The notes beneath the pieces were generated by a model. The model had not been told where the DNA came from. It did no database searches and saw nothing but the letters and a program-made list of their open reading frames with translations. A stretch of DNA of 64,000 nucleotides from positions 16,597,001-16,661,000 of the forward strand of contig JAPTOF010000008.1 in NCBI GenBank assembly GCA_028554755.1. Reading direction: 5' to 3'. Of this stretch, positions 46,190-58,952 are shown in pieces. Origin of the DNA: Cordia subcordata (Eukaryota > Streptophyta > Magnoliopsida > Boraginales > Cordiaceae). The number at the start of each line of letters is the position of its first letter. Position 1 is the stretch's first letter. The translations under genes and the position numbers were made by a program.

Positions 46190-47671
46190 ACACCCCCAAA
46201 CCTTCTCCTTACTTGTCCCCAAGCAAGCTCAATCTTAAGTTTATTTCAAGAGCTGACGCCAAATGTTACCTAAGGGATTGACTCTCTATCAAAGTTAGTC
46301 TAAGAAGCATGAAAGAAGCTTTCCTATTGTGGAAAGATCCCTAAGCCTCTTTGGATCTTCCCTCTACTCATAAGGGGTCTCTTTCTTTGTGGGAATCTCC
46401 CAAGTAGCCAAACCACCACGATCCTAGGATTCTAACGCACGCACTCGGGATATTGATATTTCGTTCCCCTTCAACTCATATGGCCTCCCCAACATGCACA
46501 AAGCCTCAAAGTCATGAAGAGAGAGAATATACAAACACAATGGCTTAAATAAGCCTTATTAACATATCTACATAAAGGATAGCTTGTGCTAAGTTGACAT
46601 TGTGTCATTTATGCACTTATTCACAAAACTTTTTGGTGCCATTGGCTTTTTCTCTTTTTCAATTTTATTTTAGATATTTTTGCACCTTTTTGCCTTTTTT
46701 CATTTTTTTGAATTTTTCATGCTTTGCATTGTATTTGCACAACAAATAAAGAAAAAGAAAGGCTTAGGCACATAAAAAAGAATCAATCAAGGATAAGGCA
46801 CTTATATCAATAACCTTTTTTTCAACACTCTTTCCTACCAAGATATGGGATGGCCACAAGGGTTATTCTTTAAAGGTCTTACTCCCACAACTTTGAAGGG
46901 TAATCCCTCTAAGACTTAGCTTTCAAACCACTCTATTTGTTTCCTTACAATGCATCTCATATTCACCAATCAATAGAGTCAATCACAATGATCAACAAAG
47001 AAATAAATGACTCTACATATATCAAAATTGAAAAATTTTCATCATTTTTAAGCACATAATGCAATCTACCCTAAACAAAATATATAATAAGAAAACCAAA
47101 CTCCTACACCCCTAAACTTAAACTTTGCTTGTCCTTAAGCAAATAGATCAAAATACATAAACAAGCAAGTTGGCATTACAAAGCAAGTAAGGGTGGTAGG
47201 GATGGGGTAAAAACATGGGAAACAAGTGGAGAAAGGATAGATATGACCTTGCATCTTCTTCAAAGCTTTCCATGCCAATGATAAATCACCATACTACTAA
47301 TCTTGTGACTTATAATTCACGAACACTCACAAAGAAAACAAGATTAGTAGTATTGCCTATGCATGCTTGCATTGGCATATGCAACAATAAGCAATGGTGT
47401 ATCTTATGGGACAAAGGATCGGGATTCAACACTTTGATGTGGGTGAAAGAAAAAAGAAAGAAGATAAAAAGGAAAGAAAGTGAAACAAATGCAAAATTAC
47501 AAAATTGAACCTAGGTTGCCTTCTAGTAGCGCTAACCACTATGCCATTAGCCGGGCAAACACCAACTCATCTTCAACTTCCATAGATGGGATCCTAAAGC
47601 ATTAAAACCTCTACACAAGCCATGCTCGAATCATATGCATGCTTCAGGCATTGCCTATTCATCATTAACTC
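46190..47671 (-). other. Ath-6 3' noncoding region with two polypurine tracts
   Basis: LTR-proximal tract at 46190-46202 (minus GGTTTGGGGGTGT) and the internal one at 47103-47118 (minus strand, partly mutated). CACTCGGGATATTGAT block near 46443, T-rich run 46640-46710. A 97-codon plus-strand frame at 47215 is chance. Confidence 0.8.
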
Positions 47672-50600
47672 TCAGCCATCCTTCAAGTCTTTAATCTTGG
47701 TCGCTCCGAAAGGATAGGTAACAATCACCTCATATGGACTATCCCATCTTATCTTGAGCTTACCTGGGAAGAGTTTCAATCGTGAGTTAAACAACCAAAC
47801 TTTATTTGAGGGAGAGAATGATTTCTTAATATTGTATTTATCATGATTTCTCTTCATCCTATCCTTATAAAGTTTGGTGTTCTCATACACCTCAAATCTA
47901 AGCTCTTCCAATTCCACTGGGTCTAGCTTCCTTTTCTCATCCGCTCTTGCCAAAACAAAATTTAAGGCCTTGATACCCCAATAAGCTCTATGCTCAAGTT
48001 CTACAGACAAGTGACAAGCTTTCCAATAAACCAATCTATACGAAGACATACCAATGGGAGTCTTAAAGGTGGTATAGTAAGCCCACAAAGCATCATTTAT
48101 CCTAATAGACCAATCTTTTCTATCGGGCCTAACTGTTTTCTCTAAAATGTGCTTGATCTCACTACTGGACACCTCTACTTGTCCACTAGTTTGCTGTAGC
48201 TACCTTTTGGGTGACCGAATATCTTCTCAACAAGGCCTCTAAAGTCCTATGGTAAAAATGCAAACCCCAATCACTAATCAAGACCCTAGGGACTCCAAAT
48301 CTAGAGAAAATGTTCTGCTTAACGAACTTAACCACTATCTTATGGTCATTAGTGCGTGTGGGGTTTGCCTCAACCCATTTGGACACATAATCAACGGCCA
48401 CTAAAATGTATTGGTACCCAAAGAAAGATGGAAATAGACCCATGAAATCTATACCCCAAACATTAAATAACTCACATAGAAGAATAGAGGATAAAGACAT
48501 CATGTTTCTCCTAGAGATGGACCCGAATTGTTGACATCTAAAACATTTTTTACAATACTTTCGGGCATCCCTAAAGAGAGTGGGCCAAAATAATTCATAT
48601 TGCAAGACCTTCGTGGTGGTCTTCTTCCCACTAAAATGACCCCTACACCCCTCATCATGACACATACTCAAAATGTTCTTAAACTTATCCTCGGGCACAG
48701 CTTGACAAATCATTTGATCCACGCACACTTTAAAAAGATAGCGATCCTCCCAAAAGAAATGCCTAACTTGTGCTAGGAACCTATCTTTTTCTCTTTTCTC
48801 CCAATGAGAAGGAAAACGCCTTGTGGCAAGATAATTGACAATATGAGCAAACCAGGGTTGTAATGAGAGACGGCAAACAATTGCTCATCGGGAATTGAAT
48901 CATGAAAAGGGGATAGATCATCAGAAGACTCGTTAACAAGAAGAGAAAGATGATCTGCAACTAAATTTTCTCTACCCTTCTTATCTCGGATTTCGATGTC
49001 AAACTCTTGAAGGAGGAGTAACCACCTAATCAAGCAGGGCTTAGGCTTTTTCTTAGACAACAAATACTTCAATGTCATATGATCGGTGTAGACAATCACT
49101 TTGTTTCCTAGGATGTATGACCTAAACTTGTCAAGGGAGAAGACTATTGCTAGAAGCTCGTTTTCCATGATGGTATAGTTCTTTTGGGCTTCATCAAGGG
49201 TCTTGCTAGCATAATACACAACATTGGGCAACTTATCCTTCCTTTGACCTAAAACACATCCTATCACATAATCAGATACATCACACATAACTAGGAGACT
49301 GTAGTTAGGTGGTTGGATAATCGGAGATGTAGACAATAAAGATTTAAGCCTATTAAAAGCCCTAACATACTCATCATCAAAGTCAAAAGGGACATCTTGT
49401 GCTAGGAGCATAGACAAAGGACATGCAATGTGGCTAAAATCCTTAATGAACCTATGGTAGAATCCTACATGCCCTAGAAAAGATCTAACATCCTTAACAC
49501 ACTTAAGGACAGGTAACTTTTCAATCAATTCTACCTTAACTGGGTCAACTTGAATACCAATAGATGAAACTATATGACCCAACACTGTCCCTCTTTGCAC
49601 CATGAAGTAGGATTTCTCCTAACTCAACACTAGATTCTTCTCCACATATCGGTCTTAGACTAAAGAGAGCTAACTCAAGCACTTATCAAAACTATCACCA
49701 AATACTGAGAAATCATCCATGAATATCTCTAAATGCCTCTCAATCATGTCAGTAAAAATGGCCATCATACACCTCTAGAAAGTCACTAGGACATTACAAA
49801 GATCGAAGGGCATTCTCCTATAGGGAAAAGTGCCATAGGGACAAGTAAATGTGGTCTTCTCCTGGTCTTCAGGAAACACGGGGATCTGATTATAACCTAA
49901 ATAGCCATCTAGAAAACAATAGTAGCTATGCGTAGTTACTCTATCTAAGATCTGGTCTAGAAAAGACAGTGGGAAATGATCCTTCCTAGTTTTGGAGTTG
50001 AGCTTCCAATAACTAATATAAACTCTCTATCCCATGGGAGTGCGTGGAGGGATAAGCTTGCCTCTCTCATTCTCAACAACCATGATCCTGGACTTCTTAG
50101 GGATGACTTGAACCGGGCAACCCCAGTCGCTATCGGAGATCGGATAAATAATGCCAGCATCTAAAAGCTTAATGATCTCTTTCTTAACTACTTCACTCAT
50201 GTGTGGGTTTAGCCTCCTTTACATCTCCCTAAAAAGAATGGCTCTATCTTCAAGGTGAATACGATGCATACAAAACCAAAGGGTCAATATCTCTCAAATC
50301 ATCAAATTTTCACCCTATAGCCTTCTTATGTTTTCTAAGAACCTTTAAGAGACGCTTCTCTTGCTCACTAGAAAGATCAGAAGTAATGATGACTGGAAGG
50401 GTCTCACTAAGGCCTAAGAATACATACTTCAAATGATCGGGAAGTGGTTTGAGCTCTAAAGAGGGGCTAGGCTCCATCAAGGGGGACTTAACCTCAACAT
50501 TATCAACGGGGATATCAATAGAATCGAGACTAGAAGGATTAACCTCAAGTGACTTATCAATCAAATGGCTCTCAATCAAGGAAGTAAAAGCTACACATTT

Positions 50601-51660
50601 CTGCTCTAAGGTGTCAAATCAAAGCTAGACATCAATTCCTCAAATTTTCTCAAATCTTCTCTATCCATCATAGTTATCTCTACAAGATCCTCAACACAAG
50701 ATCAATTACATCAACTCTAAAGCACTCTTCTCCATCTTCTCCTCATATACTAGCCCAATTCACCGTCTCGACAGCCTTCATAGTGGATCTCAAATTCCCA
50801 AACTTCATCTCCGATAACTACAACCTAAAATGAATAATGGCATCTGTGGTGGCAAGAAAGGGGCGACCTAGAAGAATGGGTGTAGAATGTCTAGAGTCAT
50901 GTCCCGAATCCATATCTAACACTATGAAGTCCATAGGGTACATGAACTCACCTGCCTGTACCATAACATCCTCCATCACACCCCTAGGTCTATGCTCGAA
51001 CCTATCAGCTAGCTGAAGAGTAACATATGTAGCAGACAACTCACTTAGACCTAGCTACTGATAGATAGAGTAGGGAATGAGATTCACACTAGATCCTAAA
51101 CTAACAAGGTGTGATCAATCTGGGTCTCTCGGATCCTACAAGGAATGGTAAAAGCTCCGGGTTCACTCATCTTGGACAGAAGGCCCAAAGTATAAATACT
51201 ACTTACCTTCTCTGTAAGCCACACCTTCTTAGGAATGTTCGATGACCTACGTTTCCTTGTACAAAGATCTTTAAAAAACTTAGAATGGGAAAGAATAGAA
51301 AGGATTGCATTTATCAAAGGAAGATTGACTTTAGGTCCTTAAGATGCTCTAAAACCTTAAAAAAACCTAGAATTCTCACTAAATGCAGGCCTCTCTAAGG
51401 CAGATGGAAAGGGAAATCTAGGCTCAACACCTCTAGACACATGGGAATCATCAATGGGCTTCTTTCCCTCCTGATGTGGGTGGGAAATATTACTCTCTCC
51501 ATGGTCTCTAGTAGGCTCAACTCTCTCAACAGGACCCTCTCTAGAATTTCCTTTAACAAGGCTACTATGTAGTGTTATAGTCTCAAAAGGACTACTAGGT
51601 GCAGGCACTGCAAAGTCAACTCCTACCCTATTATCCACTACCCTACCGCTCCTAAGAGTG
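47672..51660 (-). pseudogene. pol: Ath-6 pol: protease, RT, RNase H, integrase with many breaks
   Basis: From the right: protease region (51320-50820, ILLGRPFLATTDA), linker and RT (50580-49600, FMDD kept near 49715), RNase H (49603-48773, with [15 protein letters not shown] and YTDH, so all acidic residues appear present), integrase (48728-47672: HDEGCRGHF finger, [25 protein letters not shown]). Frameshifts or stops near 51090, 50800, 50590, 49950, 48760 and 48180. The frame ends KDLKDG and TGA, as in Ath-3. Confidence 0.88.
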
Positions 51661-53262
51661 GTGACGGCCTTAGCCTAGGCCTAAGGGGATACATGGTATC
51701 AGTGGAGGAACAGGACTGGACTCTAAGGTTCACCTCTGGCTGAGAAGGCAATTTCCCGGGGTCTCTAGGGCTCAACTGACTAGCAATCTATCCTAACTGT
51801 GCCTCAAACCTCACCATTTGCTGCCTATTTTCTACCAATTCCTATTGCTACTTCTAAATGAACAACATTATTTTCATCATGTCATTACTAGGAGACTGGC
51901 TACTAGAAGGAGCAGGTAAAGTCTGAGGTTAAGGAGCACTAGTGAGACGGGGCTGATTAAGATGATAGAAGCCTGGGGGATATTGAGGACGGGATTGCTA
52001 CTGAGGTGGAACCTGAGGATGTGAACTAGACTTATGCTGACTTGTCTCCAAGATTTTTGGGTTGTTCCTCCAACCTAGATTGTATGTGTTCGAGTATGGA
52101 TTATACTCACGAGAATAACCTTGTGTGGTATGCACTTTCTCTTTCATGAATTCAGGAAATTGAGAAGCTAAAGGGCAAGGTATGGTCTTATGAGATAACT
52201 AGGAACACAATGCATAAACTTCAACAACTAAAGGGGTAGAGGAAGAACTTATAAAACTAGTCCTATAACCTTAGGATGAAAGAGACAAAGAAATGAACTG
52301 ATCTAGCCTATTGGCCAAAGCCTTAACCTTAGCAGGTAAATCTAAAGAAACTTCAACCTCACTAACACTTCTCTTATTGCCTTCCCGACTAGACCTTTCC
52401 ATGGCAAAATTTTGAAAAGAATTTTCAGCCATCATTTCTATTTTTTCCCATACCTTAGTTGGTCTCAAAAGATAAAAACCACTACCGGAGGCGGCATTAA
52501 CTGTCATCCTATTTTGTTCACTTAAGCCTCGAAAGAAATATTGTAATAGGTCATGATTGCCATACCCGTGATGTGGACATTGTCTAAGAAGATCCTTGAA
52601 CCTCTCCCAACCCTCATGAAAGGATTCTAGATCATGTTGGGAGAAAGTTATAATAGTGGTTCTAAGGTTGGCCGTCTTGGCCACGGGATAAAATTTTTGA
52701 AAGAACTTAGATTGAAGCTTAGCCCATGTAGTAATACAACCGTTAGGTAAATAATGCAACCAAGCCCTAGCCTCGTCCTTAAGAGAGAAAGGAAACAATC
52801 TTAGACGTATGACCTCCTGGGAGGCATAGATATGAAGAGTAGAACTTATCTCAACAAATCAGTGATATGATTAAAGGACTCTCATTGCTTCTCTTGTAGA
52901 AGGAAGGAAGCATAGCCAACATATTAGGCTTAATCTTAAAGTTCGTCTCCCCCAAAACCCAATATTTGAATAGCCAAATTAGGCTCAAAGGCTTCGGGGA
53001 GAAAGAATTACCTAAGAGCAGGTTCCTCATCTATAGGTGGATCCAATCTATGGGGCTCTTGTCTAAAATGATCTTGAGCTTGATGCCCAAGGTGATCATG
53101 AGGCGGAATGGGATTCAATAGGGGATTGGGAGGATTAGGAGGATGATTGGGATCAGCCATCTCCTCAAGAAGATCTCCTAAATTCCTAAAATGTCTAGCA
53201 ATCCTATCGGGCTCAGGCTTAAGAGGAACTAGGGGATTTCCAAGGGATCTCCTACCAGGCAT
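51661..53262 (-). pseudogene. gag: Ath-6 gag
   Basis: ATG at 53262 (MPGRRSLGNPLVPLKPEPDR), then Pro-rich NHPPNPPNPLL. Capsid-like part in frame 52798-52271 with SFHEGWERFKDLLRQCPHHG and YFFRGLSEQNRMT. The stretch 53007-52800 is frameshifted, and 52270-51661 is stop-rich. Keeps Gln (SKFFQKFYP) where Ath-3 has a stop. Confidence 0.85.
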
Positions 53263-53514
53263 GCACAGACTATCCTAAATCTGGCCACTTCAACCCCCAA
53301 AAACTTCAATATTCCTAAAACTACAACAAATAAACCACAATCCTAGAAAGTCTACTAAAAATAAAGACAAAAGATGAAATAGATAAACAAAAACTAAAGC
53401 AAGATAATATAAACAATAAACAAGACAAGTAGAGACTAAACAAGCTATAAAGGAAAAGCAAGAAAACAAGAAAAGCAACTACCAAGACACATAAACAAAG
53501 AATGCAAACCACTG

Positions 53515-53542
53515 TGCCTTCACAGCAACGACACCAAGAACT
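53515..53542 (-). other. Primer-binding site of Ath-6, mutated
   Basis: The minus strand reads AGTTCTTGGTGTCGTTGC then TGTGAAGG; compared with the Ath-3 site the GGCGCC core is now GGTGTC and the GGGGA end is changed. Confidence 0.7.
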
Positions 53543-55391
53543 TGATCTTGTCATCTTTTGAGTGCAAACTCTAAAGACCTATAACCGCACGGATCAGTGT
53601 AGTAAAATGTATGCAAGTGAGGGGTCAATTCCACAGGGAGGCTATATTGGGAGATGGATTCTACTTGTGTGTTCTAGCATGTGCCTAAAAAGAAACCTAA
53701 ACTATCTATTTTTGGGAATTTGGATGGTTGGGAGCTCTAGCTAAAATGAGTTAAACTAAACTATAGAAATAGAAAAGTAGGAGACAAGCTAATCTAGACT
53801 AACAAATGAAAATGTGTTAGGGTGACTTCAACTTATGAATGGGTGATTCTATACTCAAATGCTATGGGATTAAATAATGATGGCTTACTTTCATAATTGC
53901 TCTTAATTAGGTTGCTAAATTAGTGTCTCAATTTCCCCCTAGGACTTAGTGTGGGTTCGTCCCTAGGCGGTGCTTCCTAGAGCTACGGCGTGGTCCTTGT
54001 GACCTAGGGCCTTAAGAGTGACCAATTAGCTTTCTAGATGACTTAGAATGAACCTACCCTAGTACCTAAATCATTGGCTAGATTTAAAGCCAAGACATAG
54101 TGTGGCTAAAGTCGACTAATCCTATCCTAAATCCTATTGGCTAGATTCAAAGCCGAAAGAGACTTGGCCTAAGCTAGCCCTAAATTACTTACCGTCATTC
54201 TAACTCACTACAGGGAGATTTGACTTGATAGCATGTTCATACATGTTCTAGGCCAAGGTGTTCATGAATAAAAGGATCTATTCAGCAACCAAACATCGTC
54301 ATGCTCGAATTACACCATTAGAGCAATTAGCAACCAACATATATGCGTTATTGAAGTTATATTCACTACTAGGCATACAAATATACACAGACATGAATAA
54401 GCATTACCCACTTCATAGCATCTACATATAAACACATAGACATGATTATAGCATGGATTAGATTTGTTTAGTAATAAATAGACTTCAATTTATACACATG
54501 CTTCTCATTTAGGCATTTAATCAAACACTTAGACATAAATGAGAAAATAACCATTTGAACAAGAAAATCAAACATGTATATATTCAGCCAAATAATCCCA
54601 TATCATAAGAGTATATAGCTAACCCAGTACATAAGTTAAATTACCCTACACAAGTCTACTCAATCATAATAAGAGATAGAATGATAGAGACTTTATGAAG
54701 CTTCCCTTTCATCCTAGCTAATCTTGTACAAAGCTCTTGAGCAACTTGAATCCAAATGTTGAAACACTCTAAATTCTCTTGCTTCAAAATGATGAAGTGT
54801 GTGTGATATGGGCGAACACTAGGGTTAAGTGTGTGTATGCATATGTGTGATGGGTGTGTAAAGATCTTCCTTAGAATTGTCAAAAAGATTCCTCTTTTTT
54901 AAGTTTGAAAATCGGATCAGCTTTTTTACGATCTGCCAGTTGACCTAGCCGGTCGACCAGCTTCTCCTCTTAGCTCGACTGGCTTTTTGGTGATGCTCTC
55001 TGGACGCTTGGTTGACTGGCTTTGGAGGGGTAGTTGTCTGGCTATTTTTAGCACCTCCTGGAATGGTTAGTCGACCGGCTTAGGTCGTCCGGCTGACTTC
55101 CTTCCTTCATTCTTTGTCTTTTCGGCCTCTGATCTTCTCTTTTTGACCCCTACATCTCCCATCTTCATCACTTATCATTGTCCAATCTCGATCTTAACCT
55201 AAAATTCACCTAAATCATTGAAAACAATCAATTAGTATAGCAATTTGTCTCTTAAACTCAATATGTACATTTGTTTATGCTTAAGCCTGTTCTTATCAAA
55301 AGCATTACACTAATGCACCTCCATGAGCACTTATTGCCTCTTAATCATAGGTAAATAACAATGCAAACACATACAAAAACACAACACATCA
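53543..55391 (-). repeat. 5' LTR of Ath-6 (1,849 bp)
   Basis: Minus strand TGATGTGTTGTG (55391) to GACAAGATCA (53543). GTCGAC cluster 54935-55095. TATA lost by a small deletion near 54915. Retains the block missing from the 3' LTR. Confidence 0.92.
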
Positions 55392-55615
55392 AGAGACCTA
55401 ATGGAAATACTGTAGCATTTTCGGTTTTGTACGTGGATGATATCCTACTTATCGGAAATGATGCGGGGATGTTATCATCCATCATGGTTTGACTTTCTGC
55501 ACAATTTCAAATGAAGGATTTAGGAGAAGCTAGTAATGTTCTAGGAATCAAGCTTATGCGAGATTGTAAGAATAGAAGGCTAGCCCTATCTCAAGCTTAA
55601 TTTATTGAGAAGATA

Positions 55616-56416
55616 TTGGTCAAGTTTAACATGCAAAACTCTAAGAAGCCCTCATTACCTTCTAGACATAGAGTTGATCTATCTCGAGATCAATGTCCTA
55701 AAACACCTGAGGAGATAGAGTGCATGAAACGAATTCCTTATGCTTCGGCAGTTGGAAGCCTCATGTATGCTATATTATGTACTAGACCAGATATCTGCTT
55801 TGTTGTTGGCATAATTAGTAGATATCAGTCAAACCTTGGACCGGCATATTGGGTCGTGGTTAAGCATATATTCAAGTTCCTGCAAGGGACTAAGGATTTT
55901 GTGCTGGAATACTGTACAGATGATCTAACGCTATTAGCCTATATAGACTCGAATTTCCAGTCTGACAAAGATTCCAGGAAGTCTCCTTCTGGATATGTTT
56001 TCACTCTGTCAAGAGGAGCTAATTCATGTAAAGGTGTGAAGCAAAATTGTATTACTGACTCTACCATGGAGGCCGAGTATATAGCAGTATCTGAAGTTGT
56101 GAAAGAGGCAGTATGGCTAAAAAAGTTCCTTTTAGACCTAGAGGTTGTGCCGGCAGTTCGCAGATCGATAACGTTATATTGCGACAATATCGGCACTGTT
56201 TCACAGTGCAAAGAGTTTAGGAATCACAAAAAGGGTAAACACATTGAACAAAAATATCATTCGATCTGTGAGTTTATCCAAAGAAGAGATGTTGTAGTTG
56301 AAAATATAGCTTCAGCGGAAAACTTGACGGACCCATCTACAAAGACTCTTTCAGAGAAAATGTTTACCACACATTTGGAGTTAATGGGTATTAGGTTGTA
56401 CAGAAGTGATCTTTAG
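55616..56416 (+). CDS. Cop-4 RNase H and pol C-terminus, open frame
   Basis: 266 codons without a break; a fragment of pol, not a gene of its own, so the first ATG is only where the open frame has a Met. RNase H catalytic residues D111 (YIDSNF), E154 (MEAEYIA) and D190 (LYCDN) are present; ADNIA/DPLTK-like ENLTDPSTK precedes the C-terminus. TAG at 56414-56416 is followed by the polypurine tract and 3' LTR. It would degrade the RNA strand during reverse transcription. Confidence 0.85.
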   Translation: MVKFNMQNSKKPSLPSRHRVDLSRDQCPKTPEEIECMKRIPYASAVGSLMYAILCTRPDICFVVGIISRYQSNLGPAYWVVVKHIFKFLQGTKDFVLEYCTDDLTLLAYIDSNFQSDKDSRKSPSGYVFTLSRGANSCKGVKQNCITDSTMEAEYIAVSEVVKEAVWLKKFLLDLEVVPAVRRSITLYCDNIGTVSQCKEFRNHKKGKHIEQKYHSICEFIQRRDVVVENIASAENLTDPSTKTLSEKMFTTHLELMGIRLYRSDL

Positions 56417-56430
56417 TGCAAGTGGGAGAT

Positions 56431-58316
56431 TGTTAGGATTAGTATGCCCTAAAGCTTACTTATATATGACATTTTGGATGTTAAGCAATGTATAATCATT
56501 TTGTTAAATGGCATTATGAGTTTCTTATGTATTATCTCTGGTATGTTTTATTGACATATGCATAACAGTCCCTTAACTTGAACTAATGACTTAGGTGCAC
56601 AGTGAGGCTGGAAGCACAGTAGGTCCAATTCTAGATTTAGTCACGTCATAAATTGAGTCTGTAATTGAATGATAGTGTTGGGCACTCTACCGGAATAAGA
56701 TTATATTGAGCAAGTCTCCTCGTTGAGGGTGATCTACCTAGGTCATTGAAGGACTTTTTAGATTTGTCTCGATAGTTCGTGTTTCACGTATTAGACAAGA
56801 CCATTATGAGTATGTTTTGTAGAGATGTACTATCAAAGAAAGAAAACAAGATACTCACTACTACTAAATGATCATTGCTCTTAATCTTGAGCATATATGG
56901 ATAAAGTAGTGAAGTTAGGGTTTGGTAGTTTGATTCACTTTGGGTGAGATCTTACTTTATTAGGATCAATAGCCTTGTGTGTTGAATGCCAAGTTCTAAT
57001 TAATTAAGACATGTATATGCAATATGGAATCTATGTGCCCCCTTTGGGATTGTCCAAATTTATCATCCGAATCTAGATCTAGTGATACTACCTTTATGGG
57101 TGTATCGGTCATATGGCTTGAGGGTCACTCCCAAGATCAAGAGATTCCATGACCAAGGATGGTTGGCAATAAGACAAGAGACCCAAAAGAAAAGATGCAG
57201 CTAAGGTGGTGATAGTACACAGGCCAAAGGACTAGCCGTAGTTGTGGGTATACATAGAGGGGCATTATGATCAATTATTTAATAGGTCAAAGACAACATT
57301 CACATTTTTTTGTGATAAGCTTTTGGGTAATAGCAATTATTCTTGGACTGCAACTTTGATCTTATAGTGGAATAGATCAGAGTTAAAATAATTATTATTA
57401 TGTCGCCTAGATCGGGCAAGGACATTTTTTATTATTTTTAGAAGCCAAGGTTAATTGTGTCTTCTTGGTCCCTTCCCTAGTTGAAATGACTTTAAGAGAG
57501 TAATCTTGAAAGAGCAATTTCCATATTGTAGTAGTAGCCTTATTAGGCCAAAGCTTGGAATTGGGTTTAGGCTTTCTTTAGAGTCCAAGATAACCTAACT
57601 GGGCTTGGATGGTTTCTTATTGGGATTGGGCCTCCACATAGATTATGGACTATGTGTTGGGGTTGAATTGTGGGCTTGGCCCAATCTCCCAAGACTTGTG
57701 CTAGAAAGTTATTACAAGAAAAATTCAAATTGTACAAGTAACTTCCGTGACATGTGGCAAACATTTACTATTAGAAAAAAGTTCCCCACATGGAAAGTTT
57801 ACAAGGTTTAGGTGCCAAACTTTTTCTATAAATAGGCAAGACCTTAAACCATTTCTAGCATCCAAAAAAAAATTTGTAGTTGATTTCTTCCATTTTGGCA
57901 AGAGAATACTACAACACATAGTACACACTTATTGTGTGGTTTTTTGCTCTAGATTTTCAAGAGTATATTACTTTGCTTCTTCCCACACAAGAGGCTATTC
58001 TCTTAAGATAAGTCTCTTTAACCATAGGGAAGAAAACTAGAGAGTTACGTATTGCGACACCCTTATAGTAAAAATTTTTTGGTGGCCTTGTTCGTGAGCG
58101 GGAACAAAGCTCGTGACGGTTTTAGCTTCGTCAAAGGCCCCACGCTTCAAGAGGTTAGCTTTACATATTTTGCAAATAGTAGTTATGTTCTATATGTTCT
58201 TAAACATATTCTTGTTTGTGTTATGTGGTTATTTTATTTTCCTAATAGCTTTTCTTGGTAGAATTTTTTGAAACAATGGACTAGGATAGACCATATGTAA
58301 TATTATCAATCCTACA
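56431..58316 (+). repeat. 3' LTR of Cop-4 (1,886 bp)
   Basis: TGTTAGGATTAGT to ATCCTACA, preceded by AAGTGGGAGAT. Close to the 5' LTR by eye with scattered substitutions. TATA at 57827-57834. Confidence 0.93.
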
Positions 58317-58517
58317 ATTATCTCTCCGAATCACACCTAAAACAACAAATAGGCACACATTAGTGTAGCATTTAAGTCTTAACTTCAACTGTGACCATGT
58401 AAACTCTAATATGCACAAGTATGACCTAAATGCTATATTAATACATTAAATGAAGCTCAAAACACCTCAAAACAAGTATATACATGCAATACATAAACAC
58501 CCAAAACAAACACATCA

Positions 58518-58952
58518 GGATCCTCCTAAAAGAAAGGTCTAACTTGTGCTAGGAACCTATCTCTCTCTTCTCCCAGTGGGAGGGAAAATGGCTTGTGGCA
58601 AGATAATTGACAATGTGAGCAAACCATAGTATGTATGAGAAATAGCAAACAATTGCTTAGGGGAATGAATCACAAAAAGGAGATGGATCATTAGAAGACT
58701 CACTAACAAGACAGGAAAGGTGATGCGTTACTTAATTTTCACCACCCTTCTTGTCCCGGATTTCAACATCAAATTCTTGAATAAGAAGCAATCACCTAAT
58801 CAAGTGGGCCTTAGATTCTTTCTTAGATAGCAAATACCTTAATGCCGCAATCACTTTTTCTATGGTGGTATAGTTCTTTTGGGCTTCATCAAGTGTCTTA
58901 CTAGCATAGTACACTACATAGGGCAACTTATCACACCTTTGACCTAAAATAA
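58518..58952 (-). pseudogene. Ath-4 RNase H to integrase linker, continued
   Basis: Minus strand includes [19 protein letters not shown] then NYTTIEK (RNase H) and [15 protein letters not shown], matching Ath-3 at 23530-23740 with a deletion of the middle RNase H part near 58853. Continues the integrase piece left of S3; right end cut by S4. Confidence 0.85.

Larger units (their letters stand above)
44404..55391 (-). mobile_element. Ath-6: Athila-like element inserted in Cop-4 RT (11.0 kb)
   Basis: 3' LTR 44404-46189, internal region 46190-53542, 5' LTR 53543-55391. Flanks AGAGG (44399-44403) and AGAGA (55392-55396) differ by one base. The same gene order as Ath-3 in opposite orientation, and protein by protein very similar. 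Youngest layer of the nest by position, yet pol has many breaks. Confidence 0.92.
43901..55610 (+). pseudogene. Cop-4 reverse transcriptase, split by Ath-6
   Basis: Left piece 43901-44403 has LVAKGYTRKEWIDY, IWQMDIKTAFLNGE (catalytic Asp) and YGLKQASRA. The right piece 55392-55610 has YVDD at 55430-55441, then LIGNDAGML. Ath-6 lies between, about 40 bp upstream of YVDD. Stops occur after QASRA and at about 55598. Confidence 0.88.
38066..58316 (+). mobile_element. Cop-4: Ty1/copia element with both LTRs, split by Ath-6
   Basis: LTRs 38066-39945 and 56431-58316, perfect ATTAT duplication at 38061-38065 and 58317-58321, primer site TGGTATCAGAGC (39948-39959) and polypurine AAGTGGGAGAT before the 3' LTR. 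About 9.3 kb without Ath-6. Gag, protease, integrase and RT are broken by stops and frameshifts; the RNase H frame is whole. Clade not assigned. Confidence 0.93.
36244..58517 (-). repeat. Solo LTR S3, split by Cop-4, with perfect GGATC target duplication
   Basis: Two pieces: 36244-38065 and 58322-58517, together about 2.0 kb. Outer ends TGATCGC and CACATCA, flanked by GGATC at 36239-36243 and 58518-58522. The family is that of S1 and S2. GTCGAC-type words at 37640-37760; U3 inverted repeat in the right piece (58360-58440). The break is the ATTAT site of Cop-4. Confidence 0.9.
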
